64,000 nucleotides of DNA from Onishia niordana. Lineage in GTDB: Bacteria; Pseudomonadota; Gammaproteobacteria; Pseudomonadales; Halomonadaceae. The notes under the pieces were generated by a model, which was given only the letters and a program-made list of their open reading frames with translations, did no database searches and was not told the DNA's origin. The translations under genes and the position numbers were made by a program. Positions 18,176-26,330 of this stretch are shown here, in pieces. Within the stretch, counting starts at the first letter, position 1. The number at the start of each line of letters is the position of its first letter. The DNA is taken from assembly GCF_004798965.1 (NCBI RefSeq), contig NZ_SDSD01000009.1, positions 62,001 to 126,000 on the forward strand. The letters are read 5' to 3'.

Positions 18176-19390
18176 TTATGTCGAGCCAGGCTCTACCGCC
18201 AGGCGTTTGACCGATGCTGACTTGTCGATGAAGGAGCGTGCTTCAAGGAACATCTCGACGTCAGCGTAGCGGCCGGCATTCAGCGTCCCAGGGCTTGGTG
18301 CCATGCGCCTCAGGGTGGCCTCCCAGGCTTGACGGTTGGCAGTGCTATCTAGACTCGGCTCCTCTTGAACGAGCAGCGCCCAGGCTTTATCCGGGTGATT
18401 GAGTATCCAGTGGGTCGCCTCTTCTAGGGCGGTGAGGAAATGCTTGATGTCGCCGCGTTTGTCATCGAGCCGATCTCGGTTGGCGATCAGTATCAGGCCA
18501 TCATGAAGGGGCAGGCCGTGCTCCTCAGCCAGGAAACGGCGGCTGGGCACCCCTTCCTGGGCGAGCAGGGCCGGGATGACATTGCGGGGCGCCCCAATGA
18601 CTGCATCGACGCGTTTTTCGATCAGCGCACGCACCATGTCAAAGTCTAGCTTCTCGAGCATTACGTCATTCAGTGACATACCGTGATGATTCAGCATCGA
18701 CGCAAGAACGGGGGTGATGCTGTCATTGAAGGCATAACCGAGTGTCTTGCCTTCAAGGTCTGTGAAGCTAGTGATATCACTATCCTCGCGTACGATCAGG
18801 GACGATAAAGGGGTGTCGATCAGTGTGGCGACACGCACCAGCGGCAGGCCTTTGTCGATCAGCATGTGCAACTGTGGTTGGCGCCCCATTGCCAGGTCGG
18901 CCCGCTCGGCGGCCACCAACTTAGCCGGTACGCGAGGATCGGCGGGAGAGGTGATGGTCAACGACACTCCTTGGCGCTTGAGTTCACCGTGGGCTTTCGC
19001 AATCAACACAGCGGCATGATGGAGAGACGGGTACCAGTCGAGCACCAGGTGCAATTCACGTGTGGGTGGCGGCTCGATGGGCTCGGGCGAGCCCTCAGCC
19101 ACTGAGGGGACTTCCACGATTAATGCTTCTGCTTCTTCGGCACCAACCGCCGAGCCTTCTTCCTCAGGAGCCGTCTGTGACATGTCACTGGGTGTTTCGT
19201 CGGAACTGGGTGGTGCCGGCTCTTCCGCAGGCGCTTCATCCGACTGTGACGATGCTTGTTCCGGCATCTGGTTCTCAGATGACTCGGCCCAAGCGGGGGC
19301 TGAGGCGAACAGGGAAATAAGCATGCTGGTGGCTATCAGCCTCGTGAGCCGAGCGGTGCGCCATGATGGCGGCATCGAACATGTTGTCAT
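18176..19390 (-). CDS. ABC-type substrate-binding protein (NMT1/NrtA-like)
   Basis: A 404-residue secreted protein. A signal peptide (ends about APAWAES) precedes an unusual 70-residue acidic, Pro/Glu/Ser-rich linker, then the binding domain from LHLVLDWYPSLHHAAVLIAK, with KLVAAERADLAMG, VRVATLIDTPLSSLIV, DLEGKTLGYAFND and DAVIGAPRNVIPALL. This is the periplasmic type II fold of the NMT1/ThiY/SsuA group; the ligand could be a pyrimidine, sulfonate or similar. I chose the ATG at 19390 over 19441. No permease or ATPase gene is adjacent, so its partner is elsewhere or lost. Confidence 0.75.
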   Translation of the reverse strand: MTTCSMPPSWRTARLTRLIATSMLISLFASAPAWAESSENQMPEQASSQSDEAPAEEPAPPSSDETPSDMSQTAPEEEGSAVGAEEAEALIVEVPSVAEGSPEPIEPPPTRELHLVLDWYPSLHHAAVLIAKAHGELKRQGVSLTITSPADPRVPAKLVAAERADLAMGRQPQLHMLIDKGLPLVRVATLIDTPLSSLIVREDSDITSFTDLEGKTLGYAFNDSITPVLASMLNHHGMSLNDVMLEKLDFDMVRALIEKRVDAVIGAPRNVIPALLAQEGVPSRRFLAEEHGLPLHDGLILIANRDRLDDKRGDIKHFLTALEEATHWILNHPDKAWALLVQEEPSLDSTANRQAWEATLRRMAPSPGTLNAGRYADVEMFLEARSFIDKSASVKRLAVEPGST

Positions 19391-19551
19391 CTTATAAGGA
19401 CTCCCAAGGCAAAGAGGGGCGTTGGTTTTATCGGCCAACACGGTAGTAGTTTATCCCTCTTGAGCATGAATGAGCCACCCAACACCATGGGCCTGCATCG
19501 CTGCTACACGGCGACTATGGCATACTATGGCCTGGCTCGATTCGACTGCGG

Positions 19552-21267
19552 ATGACCATGGATAGCATCAATACTCTTTTTCTGCTTAGTGGTTTCCTGA
19601 TCGCCTTGAGCATCCTCGCAAGTCGACTTTCCACTCTGTTTGGCCTACCGCTTTTGGTCATCTTTCTTGGCCTAGGCATGCTGGCCGGTGAGGAAGGGCT
19701 GCTGGGTATCAAGTTTGATGATTATTCCCTTGCCTTCTTGATCGGCCACCTGGCCTTGGCCATGATTCTGCTTGATGGTGGCTTGCGAACCCGCCTCAAA
19801 ACCTTCCGAGTCGGCTTCAAGCCTGCCCTGTCGCTTGCCACCCTGGGCGTCTTCATTACCAGCGGTGTGGTGGGTCTTCTGGCCATGTGGGTATTTGATC
19901 TGACCCTTGTTCAGGGGTTGCTGGTGGGCGCTATCGTTGGTTCCACCGACGCTGCCGCCGTATTCTCGATGCTGGGTGGGCAGGGCATCAACTTAAATGA
20001 AAGGGTAGGTGCCACTCTTGAGATTGAGTCCGGCACCAACGACCCGATGGCGATCTTTTTGACGCTGACCCTGGTCGAACTGCTGGTCGGTGACCTGGGG
20101 GGCGTGACTGGCACCCTAATGTTCCTGTTCACCCAGTTCGGGTTGGGCCTGGCGATCGGGGTGGGCGCTGGATGGTGCATTGCTCGCCTGCTGCGCTGGC
20201 TGGATCTGGCGCCGGGACTCTACTCATTGCTGGCGCTGGCGCTTGGCTTTTGTGTCTTCGGTGCCACCAGTTGGCTGGGGGGCAGTGGTTTTCTCGCCAT
20301 TTATCTGACCGGCCTAATGATCGGCAATCAGCCTGGGCGCCATCTGGATTATATCCTGCCGGTTCACGATGGGCTGGCGTGGCTGAGTCAGATTGGGCTC
20401 TTTCTGGTGCTGGGTCTGCTGGTTAATCCCAGTGAAATGCTCGATTTTGCCTTGCCCTCGCTCTTGGTCGCGCTGGCACTGATCTTCGTGGCGCGCCCGC
20501 TGGCGGTAATGATTGCCATCAAACCCTTCTTCAAATTTCGCTGGCGCGAGGTCGGTTTTATTGCTTGGGTGGGGTTACGTGGCGCGGTTCCGATCGTATT
20601 GGCCATTTTCCCGGTGATCGGTGGTGTCGAAAACGCCTCCCTGTATTTCAATATCGCCTTCGCGGTGGTGCTGTTGTCACTGTTGATTCAAGGCGGCTCC
20701 TTGCCGTTGATGGCTCGCTTGATGAAGGTTGAAGTGCCCGCCACGGCCTCACCGCATCGGCGTGGGCCGCTCGGCGTGTTGCCGGAGAATGACTACGAAA
20801 TGTTTGTCTATCATGTCGAGGATAAGGCCCTGGATGACGTACCGATTCGGTTGCTGCGCTTCCCCTCGGGTTCTCTTATTTCGGCGATGTTTCGGCAGCA
20901 CGTAATGCTTCATCCCAAGGGCAGCACCCGCTTGCGGTTAGGCGATGTGGTTTGCGTCATCGGGCGAAACGATGATCTTCCGGCACTCAACCGCCTCTTC
21001 AATGGAGATGCGCGTTTGGCTCGAGTGCGCGCCTTCTTTGGCACCTTTACCCTAGAAGGCGATGCCTTGATGTCGGATGTAGCCGAAGCTTACGGCCTGA
21101 CCCTGAGCCCCGGAGAGCAGGAGATGACGCTTGGTGAATATGTGTCGCTGAGAGTTGGCGGGCACCCGGTGGTAGGCGACGACGTGGATTGGCATGGCTT
21201 TCATTGGGTGGTCAACGAAATGCGCGGCAACAAGATCACCCGGGTGGGCCTGCGCCTCTATTATTAG
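19552..21267 (+). CDS. cvrA: CPA1 cation/proton antiporter, CvrA/NhaP2 type
   Basis: A 571-residue inner-membrane K+(Na+)/H+ antiporter. About 12-13 helices occupy residues 5-390, with the conserved GAIVGSTDAAAVFSML and IESGTNDPMAIFLTL, whose Asp residues form the ion site of CPA1 proteins, and VGLRGAVPIVLAIFP. The cytoplasmic tail contains a TrkA-C/CorC-type regulatory domain (about 400-560), as in NhaP2 of Vibrio, and begins with the linker PLGVLPENDYEMFVYHVE. Start is ATG at 19552 (or the third codon). Divergent from the solute-binding gene. Confidence 0.9.
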   Translation: MTMDSINTLFLLSGFLIALSILASRLSTLFGLPLLVIFLGLGMLAGEEGLLGIKFDDYSLAFLIGHLALAMILLDGGLRTRLKTFRVGFKPALSLATLGVFITSGVVGLLAMWVFDLTLVQGLLVGAIVGSTDAAAVFSMLGGQGINLNERVGATLEIESGTNDPMAIFLTLTLVELLVGDLGGVTGTLMFLFTQFGLGLAIGVGAGWCIARLLRWLDLAPGLYSLLALALGFCVFGATSWLGGSGFLAIYLTGLMIGNQPGRHLDYILPVHDGLAWLSQIGLFLVLGLLVNPSEMLDFALPSLLVALALIFVARPLAVMIAIKPFFKFRWREVGFIAWVGLRGAVPIVLAIFPVIGGVENASLYFNIAFAVVLLSLLIQGGSLPLMARLMKVEVPATASPHRRGPLGVLPENDYEMFVYHVEDKALDDVPIRLLRFPSGSLISAMFRQHVMLHPKGSTRLRLGDVVCVIGRNDDLPALNRLFNGDARLARVRAFFGTFTLEGDALMSDVAEAYGLTLSPGEQEMTLGEYVSLRVGGHPVVGDDVDWHGFHWVVNEMRGNKITRVGLRLYY

Positions 21268-21319
21268 CGCCGAGGCTTAACCGGATTAGCGTCGTAACGT
21301 GTTGATCGCAAACTGCCTC

Positions 21320-21347
21320 TTGACGAATCGCACGAGGCTGGTATTAT
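21320..21347 (+). promoter_or_regulatory. Probable sigma-70 promoter of tRNA-Ser
   Basis: TTGACG (21320-21325), a 16-bp spacer, then TATTAT (21342-21347), 15 bp before the mature tRNA start. The close fit to consensus is expected for a stable-RNA gene. Confidence 0.65.
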
Positions 21348-21362
21348 ACGCAGCCATAAGCC

Positions 21363-21452
21363 GGAGGGATGGCAGAGCGGTTTAATGCACCGGTCTTGAA
21401 AACCGGCGTAGGCTAATACCTACCCAGGGTTCGAATCCCTGTCCCTCCGCCA
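21363..21452 (+). tRNA. tRNA-Ser (anticodon UGA)
   Basis: A class II tRNA of 90 nt including an encoded CCA. The acceptor stem GGAGGGA pairs with TCCCTCC, the anticodon loop is CTTGAAA with TGA as the anticodon, a long variable arm follows (GCGTAGGCTAATACCTAC), and the T-arm has GGTTCGAATCC. It marks the end of core-like DNA; accessory genes begin directly downstream, as is usual for tRNA-Ser integration sites. Confidence 0.97.
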
Positions 21453-21717
21453 CCAAACAAAGATAAGCCGCTGATTTCAGCGGCTTTTTTTATGTCTAAA
21501 TTCTATCAGCCCATACTCTAGCCCATACTTTGTACCTGGCTCCTACAAGATGTAGTTGGACTAGCACGGACAATTTCTCCTGTTAGGTCTCCGGCTCATC
21601 ACTGCCACCCGAGCTTACAGTTCTGTGCCACGAACTGCGCACTGAGTATCCTTGGTAGGGTTTCACCCGTGCCGAATTGGGTGGTGTAAAGGGTAAGATG
21701 TCTCAGGAAGGCAGCAT
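21453..21717. other. Junction between tRNA-Ser and the metal island
   Basis: Holds the tRNA terminator and the direct repeat AGCCCATACT at 21508-21517 and 21520-21529. Such 10-bp repeats near a tRNA 3' end can be integrase arm sites. No integrase gene or repeat of the tRNA 3' end was found in the window. Confidence 0.4.
21465..21492 (+). terminator. Intrinsic terminator after tRNA-Ser
   Basis: AAGCCGCTGA (21465-21474) pairs with TCAGCGGCTT (21477-21486) around a 2-nt loop, followed by a T-run. Twenty bases further on are two direct copies of AGCCCATACT, 12 bp apart. Confidence 0.92.
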
Positions 21718-22440
21718 TTAGCCTATGGTGGCAAGGGCCGGGAACCAGTCCACCAGCATGCTGGAGAGCCTGGTTAGCGTCCCTGAGACGATCAGAAGCC
21801 CCATCAGAATCAGGATCACGCCTGCGATCGGACGGGCATAGGCACTCCACTTGCCCAGACTGCCCCGATAGCGGCTGAACTTGTTGAGCAGCAGTGTGCT
21901 GGCCAGGAAGGGTAGGGCCAATCCCATCGAGTACGTCGCAAGATAGAGCATGCCGGCCTGGGCATTGGCGGTGGTCGAGGTGGCCATCAGGATGGCGCCC
22001 AGGATCGGGCCGATGCAGGGCGTCCAGCCGATGGCGAAGGAAACGCCGAAGAAGGTTGCTGCCATGGGGGAGCCCCCTCGCAACTCGGGCGACCACTGAA
22101 AGCTGCGCTGTAGGGCGGGCAGTCGGAACACGCCGGTCATGAACAGGCCGAGCACGATGACAATGCTGCCGGTGATCCAGTTGAGCTCCTGACGATAGCC
22201 GCGCAGAAGCTGGCCGATGCTGGTCACACCCAGGCCCATCAGGATGAAGACCACGCTGAATCCGAAGACGAAGAAGGTGCTCAGCAGCAACGCCTCGAAG
22301 CGCCGATCCGCCTTGCCGGCACTGCCGCCGGTGACTACCGACAGATAGGCGGGCAGCAGTGGCAGGGTGCAGGGCGAGAAAAACGACAGCAGCCCGCCGA
22401 CGAGGGCGCCGATCAGTCCAATGGACGAGAGCGTTTCCAC
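21718..22440 (-). CDS. CcdA/DsbD-type transmembrane thiol reductase
   Basis: A 240-residue six-helix inner-membrane protein. The two conserved cysteines of CcdA are visible: Cys24 in SFFSPCTLPLLPAYL and Cys142 in IGWTPCIGPILGA. Family members carry electrons from cytoplasmic thioredoxin to the periplasm for cytochrome c maturation or repair of oxidised protein thiols. In a copper island a likely role is keeping periplasmic cysteines reduced under copper stress (inference). It is the last gene of a leftward group that begins near 25155. No thioredoxin-like partner lies next to it. Confidence 0.88.
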   Translation of the reverse strand: METLSSIGLIGALVGGLLSFFSPCTLPLLPAYLSVVTGGSAGKADRRFEALLLSTFFVFGFSVVFILMGLGVTSIGQLLRGYRQELNWITGSIVIVLGLFMTGVFRLPALQRSFQWSPELRGGSPMAATFFGVSFAIGWTPCIGPILGAILMATSTTANAQAGMLYLATYSMGLALPFLASTLLLNKFSRYRGSLGKWSAYARPIAGVILILMGLLIVSGTLTRLSSMLVDWFPALATIG

Positions 22441-22549
22441 GAGTCACTTTCCTTCAGTGCGACGTAGCAAATGGGATCACCATCAGTACCGCTCCACCGA
22501 TACCCGCATTGACGATGATGGCGCGCTGTGGCCTCAGCAAGATACACGC

Positions 22550-23008
22550 TTACAGGTCTCTGGCGCGATTGGCCTGTTGGGAAAGTCGCATCGCCTCGTG
22601 TTCCTCCATCTTCAGCAGCTGCTGGATCAAGGTGCGTGCCTCGGGGATCTCGGCGCGGCCTTCTAGATATTGATACAGCTCGACGACCTGATCATGGAAG
22701 GCGAATACCTCACGACAGATCTCATCAAAACTCATGTTGGCGTAGGGCAGGTCACACTCCTGATGGGGCGAGATGGGCGGATGGGGCAAGTAGTCATAGA
22801 CCCAGGTATGCAGGGCCTTGGGATCGGCCTGCTGCTCGAAGCTCGCCACGGTACTTTCCAGGTTCGCTTCATGAGTGGCAAGGTACTCAAGCAGCGCTTT
22901 GGCCCGGGGTTCATCTTGCTGTACAGAGCAGTGCTGCAGGCACTTGGCCAGGAAGCCATGGAGCTCCCGGGTCCAGTCGATGAGATCCTGAAAGGTTTCG
23001 ACTTGCAT
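22550..23008 (-). CDS. Small helical protein with conserved His/Glu (paralogue of 32759-33218)
   Basis: A 152-residue, probably all-alpha cytoplasmic protein I cannot assign to a characterised family. It begins MQVETFQDLIDWTRELH and has LEYLATHEANLESTVASFE, then SFDEICREVFAFHDQVVELY and QLLKMEEHEAMRLSQQ. The spaced His and Glu residues in four predicted helices recall hemerythrin or ferritin-like bundles, but no canonical HxxxE/HxxxH set is clear. A second, frameshifted copy is at 32759-33218. The ATG at 23008 fits the paralogue's start; the frame upstream of it has no support. It lies between DUF3141 and ccdA on one strand. Confidence 0.75.
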   Translation of the reverse strand: MQVETFQDLIDWTRELHGFLAKCLQHCSVQQDEPRAKALLEYLATHEANLESTVASFEQQADPKALHTWVYDYLPHPPISPHQECDLPYANMSFDEICREVFAFHDQVVELYQYLEGRAEIPEARTLIQQLLKMEEHEAMRLSQQANRARDL

Positions 23009-23180
23009 GTTGACGCCCTCTTGTGTTATGGGATGCCTGGTCGGCGATAGGCCTGCACCAAAGCGGTGGTTCTCGCAGGATACCCCTGCCGGATGCCTTG
23101 GCCCATGACTCGCATCAAGTACGGCTGGCGCAGGGTGTGAATGACCTCGATCTATCCATTGGCCCCTGTAGGGCCGCGAC

Positions 23181-24971
23181 TCATCGGGCTGGGCGACGGC
23201 CATAGAGCCCCTTGAACACCATCTCGAAGACGCTGTCGCGACTCGTGCCGGCAAGCGTCAGCGTCGAGGTGATCGCCTCGCTCATCAAGGTCTCCCATTG
23301 CCGATAGGGATTGTTGCTATCGACCGGCGTTGGCATGGTCTCCACTATCTCGGCCAGCCACTTCACGCTGCCCATCCAGGGCGCGAACCGCTCCGAGAAT
23401 ATCAGCCGGCTGGTCCGCGCCGGATGCAGTTGACGCAGTGCCTCGGCGGACCAAGGTGTAACGAACAATCGTACCCAGGGCCCGACGAAGGTCTCGTAGA
23501 GGGCCACATTGTGCGTGGAAAGTGCTTTTACCTGCTCGAACGCCGGTTCCTGCTCGGGGTAGTCCAGCTCCTCCACGCGGCGCTCCTCGAAGTGCACCTG
23601 AAACTGCGGCTTGTGGCAGTCGGGATCGCCGGTGGGGTTGTCGATCTTCATCTCGTAGAGCCCCGGCGCGAGGTCATTCAGCTCGCCGACGCTCTCGAGG
23701 ATCGCCCGGTGCTCCAGCCGTGCGACCTTGGCGGAAACGAAGATCCCCAGATGGCCGACATGCGGATTGAGCAGATAGATGATGCGCTGGCCAGCGGCCT
23801 TGAGTGCCTCGGTGTCGGGGTACACCGCCGGGACCCAGTTGAGTGCCTGGTGGGGCGGGGTGATGTTGTCGCCGCTGGAGGCGAAGATCACCAGCGGGTT
23901 GCGGATGTGCTTGAGGTCGACGGTACACCCCGGGCAGATCTGCAGTTCACCACGCTCAAGCTTGTTGCCGATGAACAGGTTTTCGACGATGGCGGTGATC
24001 TCCTCCTTGCTTAGCGTATAGAAACCCGCCCACCAGCGCTCGAACGCCAGGAACCGCTCGCGCTGGCCGTCGATGTCGGCAAACAGCTGGTAGTCTTTCT
24101 GCCACAAGGTATTCGCCGGCTTGAGGCTCTCGAAGTTGGCGGCCAGATGGGCGCCGTCGAAGCGCCCGTCTCCTAGGTCTGCTATCAGGTGGGTCAGCCA
24201 GGCCCCTCCCAGCAGCCCGCCGGCCAGGCGCATGGGATTGACCCCGGATTCGCCGGACCAGTAGGACAACGGCGAGCCGTTGAGAACTGCCGGCCCGACC
24301 AGGCCCTCACAGTCTGCGGAGAGCAGGACGATGGCCCAGCCCGCCTGGCAGTTGCCGTAGAGCACCGGCGGCTTGCCGGGGTGACGCTCCCCCAGGGTCT
24401 CGACGAAGCGTCGCAGGACATGCTGCACATCCTCCAGAGTCTGCCCGGCAACGGGCTCGGGGAAGAAGATCACGAAGTAGACCGGGTGCCCCAAGTGGAG
24501 CGCCATGCCCACCTCGGAGTCGCGCTTGAAGCCACCGATGCCGGGCCCATGACCCGCGCGGGGATCGATGATCATGACCGGCGGCTTGCTCTCGTCGAGA
24601 CAGTCCTCCAGGCAGTCGTCGCCGACCCGGGTGATGCGCAGCAGGGCATAGTTGGCAGGCCGCGCCAGTTGCCGACCATCGAGGATCATCTCGTAGTCGA
24701 AGTCGAGCAGTGGCGGCTTACCCGCCTGCTCATGTTCGAGCATTTTATCGGCGCGCTCACGCAGGGTATCCAGGTAGCGCAGACCGCGCCGCCACAGGTC
24801 GCCCTGATAGGCGAGCAGTTCCGTTGCTGCGTTGCTTGGGACAGTAACCTCATCTGGACCGGGTGCGGCCATCTGCTCGGGCAGCTCTTGTGATGCTGCC
24901 GGTTGGCGCTTGCGCTTGCGCTTGGCCCGGCGGACCGTTGGTGCCTTGTCTGTCGCTGTGTTGGCGGTCAT
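23181..24971 (-). CDS. DUF3141 (poly-hydroxyalkanoate synthase-like) protein
   Basis: A 596-residue cytoplasmic alpha/beta-hydrolase-like protein. A very basic N-terminal tail (RRAKRKRKRQ, residues 14-23) precedes the core, with the oxyanion strand VMIIDPRAGHGPGIGGFK and a nucleophile elbow YGNCQAGWA with Cys208, as in PHA synthases (lipase-box Cys). The region LVIFASSGDNITPP and HVGHLGIFV carries the likely Asp and His of the triad. No other PHA genes are present, and its substrate is not known to me. A CopR-type box at 25257-25273 and a small upstream frame precede it, placing it in the metal-responsive operon. Start: ATG 24971 after GAGAGG. Confidence 0.85.
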   Translation of the reverse strand: MTANTATDKAPTVRRAKRKRKRQPAASQELPEQMAAPGPDEVTVPSNAATELLAYQGDLWRRGLRYLDTLRERADKMLEHEQAGKPPLLDFDYEMILDGRQLARPANYALLRITRVGDDCLEDCLDESKPPVMIIDPRAGHGPGIGGFKRDSEVGMALHLGHPVYFVIFFPEPVAGQTLEDVQHVLRRFVETLGERHPGKPPVLYGNCQAGWAIVLLSADCEGLVGPAVLNGSPLSYWSGESGVNPMRLAGGLLGGAWLTHLIADLGDGRFDGAHLAANFESLKPANTLWQKDYQLFADIDGQRERFLAFERWWAGFYTLSKEEITAIVENLFIGNKLERGELQICPGCTVDLKHIRNPLVIFASSGDNITPPHQALNWVPAVYPDTEALKAAGQRIIYLLNPHVGHLGIFVSAKVARLEHRAILESVGELNDLAPGLYEMKIDNPTGDPDCHKPQFQVHFEERRVEELDYPEQEPAFEQVKALSTHNVALYETFVGPWVRLFVTPWSAEALRQLHPARTSRLIFSERFAPWMGSVKWLAEIVETMPTPVDSNNPYRQWETLMSEAITSTLTLAGTSRDSVFEMVFKGLYGRRPAR

Positions 24972-24990
24972 GGTGACTTGCCTCTCGGTA

Positions 24991-25155
24991 TTAGGCTGTC
25001 ATTGATTGGGGGTCGACGCCGATCTTGACTCGAGCCTCGGACAGGAAACGGTAAGGCGGAACCTCCAGATTGATCGGTGTTGGTTCCGTCGTGAATGTCG
25101 CCCCTATGCAACCTCCTACCTTCGACGCGCCGATGAGAAAGCGTCGTTGTTTCAT
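24991..25155 (-). CDS. Small 54-residue protein upstream of DUF3141
   Basis: Begins MKQRRFLIGASKVGGCIGAT and ends KIGVDPQSMTA. The ATG has a perfect AGGAGG 6 nt upstream, unusually strong for a spurious frame, and the stop is 19 nt before the DUF3141 start. The first 20 residues resemble a degenerate secretion signal (KQRRFLIG, then a short apolar stretch). No family recognised; it could be a leader peptide, or the remnant of a longer exported protein. Confidence 0.45.
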   Translation of the reverse strand: MKQRRFLIGASKVGGCIGATFTTEPTPINLEVPPYRFLSEARVKIGVDPQSMTA

Positions 25156-25241
25156 GATCGCCTCCTGGAATCGAGAGCCGTCACCACTCTGAGGGCGGCA
25201 CGCAGAGATGCTCGATGAGACACCTCTTACTGTCTTTTTTT

Positions 25242-25273
25242 AGTGTAGAGGGCGAAGCTGAAACCAGGCTGAG
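25242..25273 (-). promoter_or_regulatory. CopR-type box and -10, driving the DUF3141 group
   Basis: Read leftward: CTCAGCCTGGTTTCAGC (25273-25257), a 9-bp spacer, then TACACT (25247-25242). Two TCAG half-sites are 11 bp apart, as expected for an OmpR/PhoB-type activator dimer replacing a -35 element. The same layout occurs at six other places. Confidence 0.7.
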
Positions 25274-25470
25274 TCCAGTTAGCTAGGCCTAATCGTGCGG
25301 TGTTCGATCACTTGCTTTGGCACCCGCCGCCCCTGACTGCACTGACTCACGGATAAGCCTCGACAGGCCGCGCGGTCACAGGCCGCTTACGGTGACCGCA
25401 GAAGAATGGGTGCCTCCGATCGCTAGATAGGGACGGGAGAGTGATACTCGTCGGGAGTCGAAGATCAGCA

Positions 25471-25502
25471 TTCAGCATCGATTCAGCTTGGCGGGATACG
25501 CT
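25471..25502 (+). promoter_or_regulatory. CopR-type box and -10, driving the YHS/copper ATPase operon
   Basis: TTCAGCATCGATTCAGC (25471-25487), a 9-bp spacer, then TACGCT (25497-25502). It lies 134 bp before the YHS start and is the only rightward copy of the box, pointing at the only rightward copper-efflux operon. Confidence 0.75.
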
Positions 25503-25636
25503 TTCTAGGGATAAGAATCGCATCGCAGTACGTGACATCTCGTTCTGCTTGCCTCTTGGGTTGCCCATAGGCCTCAGACTGGCATCGAGCTCGCTGGCGT
25601 CCAGCGGTGAGGCGTTGATGATAAAGGAGAAGGGCG

Positions 25637-25990
25637 ATGAACGAACTGGTGTATTTCATGCTCTGGGCAGGACTCATCTTCCTGATGATGCGCTTCGGCT
25701 GCGGTGCTCACGTGATGGGGCATGGCCGTGACAAGGGCAAGCATGGCGAGGTGGCGTCAGAGAGCCGGGCGGCCTCCGAAGGCCCGCGCTGGATTCCGCC
25801 AGCCGAAGACGTGGATCCTGTCTGCGGCAAGACCGTTAGCACCGAGAAGGCCAAGCCGAGCGTCCACGACGGTTCCGTCTATTACTTCTGTTCGCGTGAC
25901 TGTCGGGAACGCTTCGAGGCAGCGCCCGAGCAATATGTCAGCCCGGATACCGAAAGTCGGCCAGCCCAACTGGAGAACCAAGATGCCTGA
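25637..25990 (+). CDS. Membrane-anchored YHS-domain metal-binding protein
   Basis: A 117-residue protein with one N-terminal helix (about 4-19, with MRFGCGAH following) and a YHS domain at about 58-100: DPVCGKTVSTEKAK and YYFCSRDCRERFEA. The three cysteines of DPVCG and CSRDC are the family's presumed metal ligands. YHS domains accompany copper P-type ATPases, so it may pass Cu to the transporter encoded at 27527. AAGGAG lies upstream of the ATG. It overlaps the next gene by 8 bp and starts a rightward metal operon behind the CopR-type box at 25471. Confidence 0.85.
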   Translation: MNELVYFMLWAGLIFLMMRFGCGAHVMGHGRDKGKHGEVASESRAASEGPRWIPPAEDVDPVCGKTVSTEKAKPSVHDGSVYYFCSRDCRERFEAAPEQYVSPDTESRPAQLENQDA

Positions 25991-26327
25991 CGTCGATCCA
26001 GCTCCGATGGCCAAGCCCAGGTCGCGTCATGGCACGCCCTTGCCGGGTCAAGCCGCGCCGCGGATTCCCGTGATCGCACTGGGGATGAGCCTGGGGCTAT
26101 TTCTGGCAGTGACCTTCATCCTATGTGTCGGCTTCGACTTGCTGTTTCCCGACCAGGCGATGTACGAAAGCTGGTTGCGATTCCTGCCTGGCTTCACCTG
26201 GTTGAGTTGGCCAAGTTTTTTCCTGGGCCTGGCTGAAAGCTTCGGCTACGGCTGGTACGTGGCCCTGGTCTTCGGCCCGCTCTACAACTTCTTTGTCACA
26301 CGCCTCCACCGGCACAGCGGAGCCTAG
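25983..26327 (+). CDS. DUF5676-type small membrane protein
   Basis: A 114-residue protein with a polar N-terminal tail (1-28) and two hydrophobic segments: GMSLGLFLAVTFILCVGFDLLF and a second around SFGYGWYVALVFGPLYNFF, joined by LPGFTWLSWPSFFLGL. This pattern matches the DUF5676 family of metal-island membrane proteins as I know it; function unknown. The ATG at 25983 overlaps the YHS gene, consistent with coupling. The next gene starts 4 bp after its stop. Confidence 0.75.
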   Translation: MPDVDPAPMAKPRSRHGTPLPGQAAPRIPVIALGMSLGLFLAVTFILCVGFDLLFPDQAMYESWLRFLPGFTWLSWPSFFLGLAESFGYGWYVALVFGPLYNFFVTRLHRHSGA

Positions 26328-26330
26328 GCT

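Larger units (their letters stand above)
25156..25636. other. Divergent control region with two CopR-type boxes
   Basis: No convincing gene. It holds one leftward box (25257-25273) for the DUF3141 group and one rightward box (25471-25487) for the YHS/copper-ATPase group, each 9 bp from a -10-like hexamer. Confidence 0.7.

Noticed and set aside
21599..22447. A long 282-codon leftward frame overlapping the ccdA-like gene
   Set aside because: It reads as low-complexity Arg/His/Pro-rich sequence with no domain, and lies in a shifted frame of a clear CcdA-like protein.
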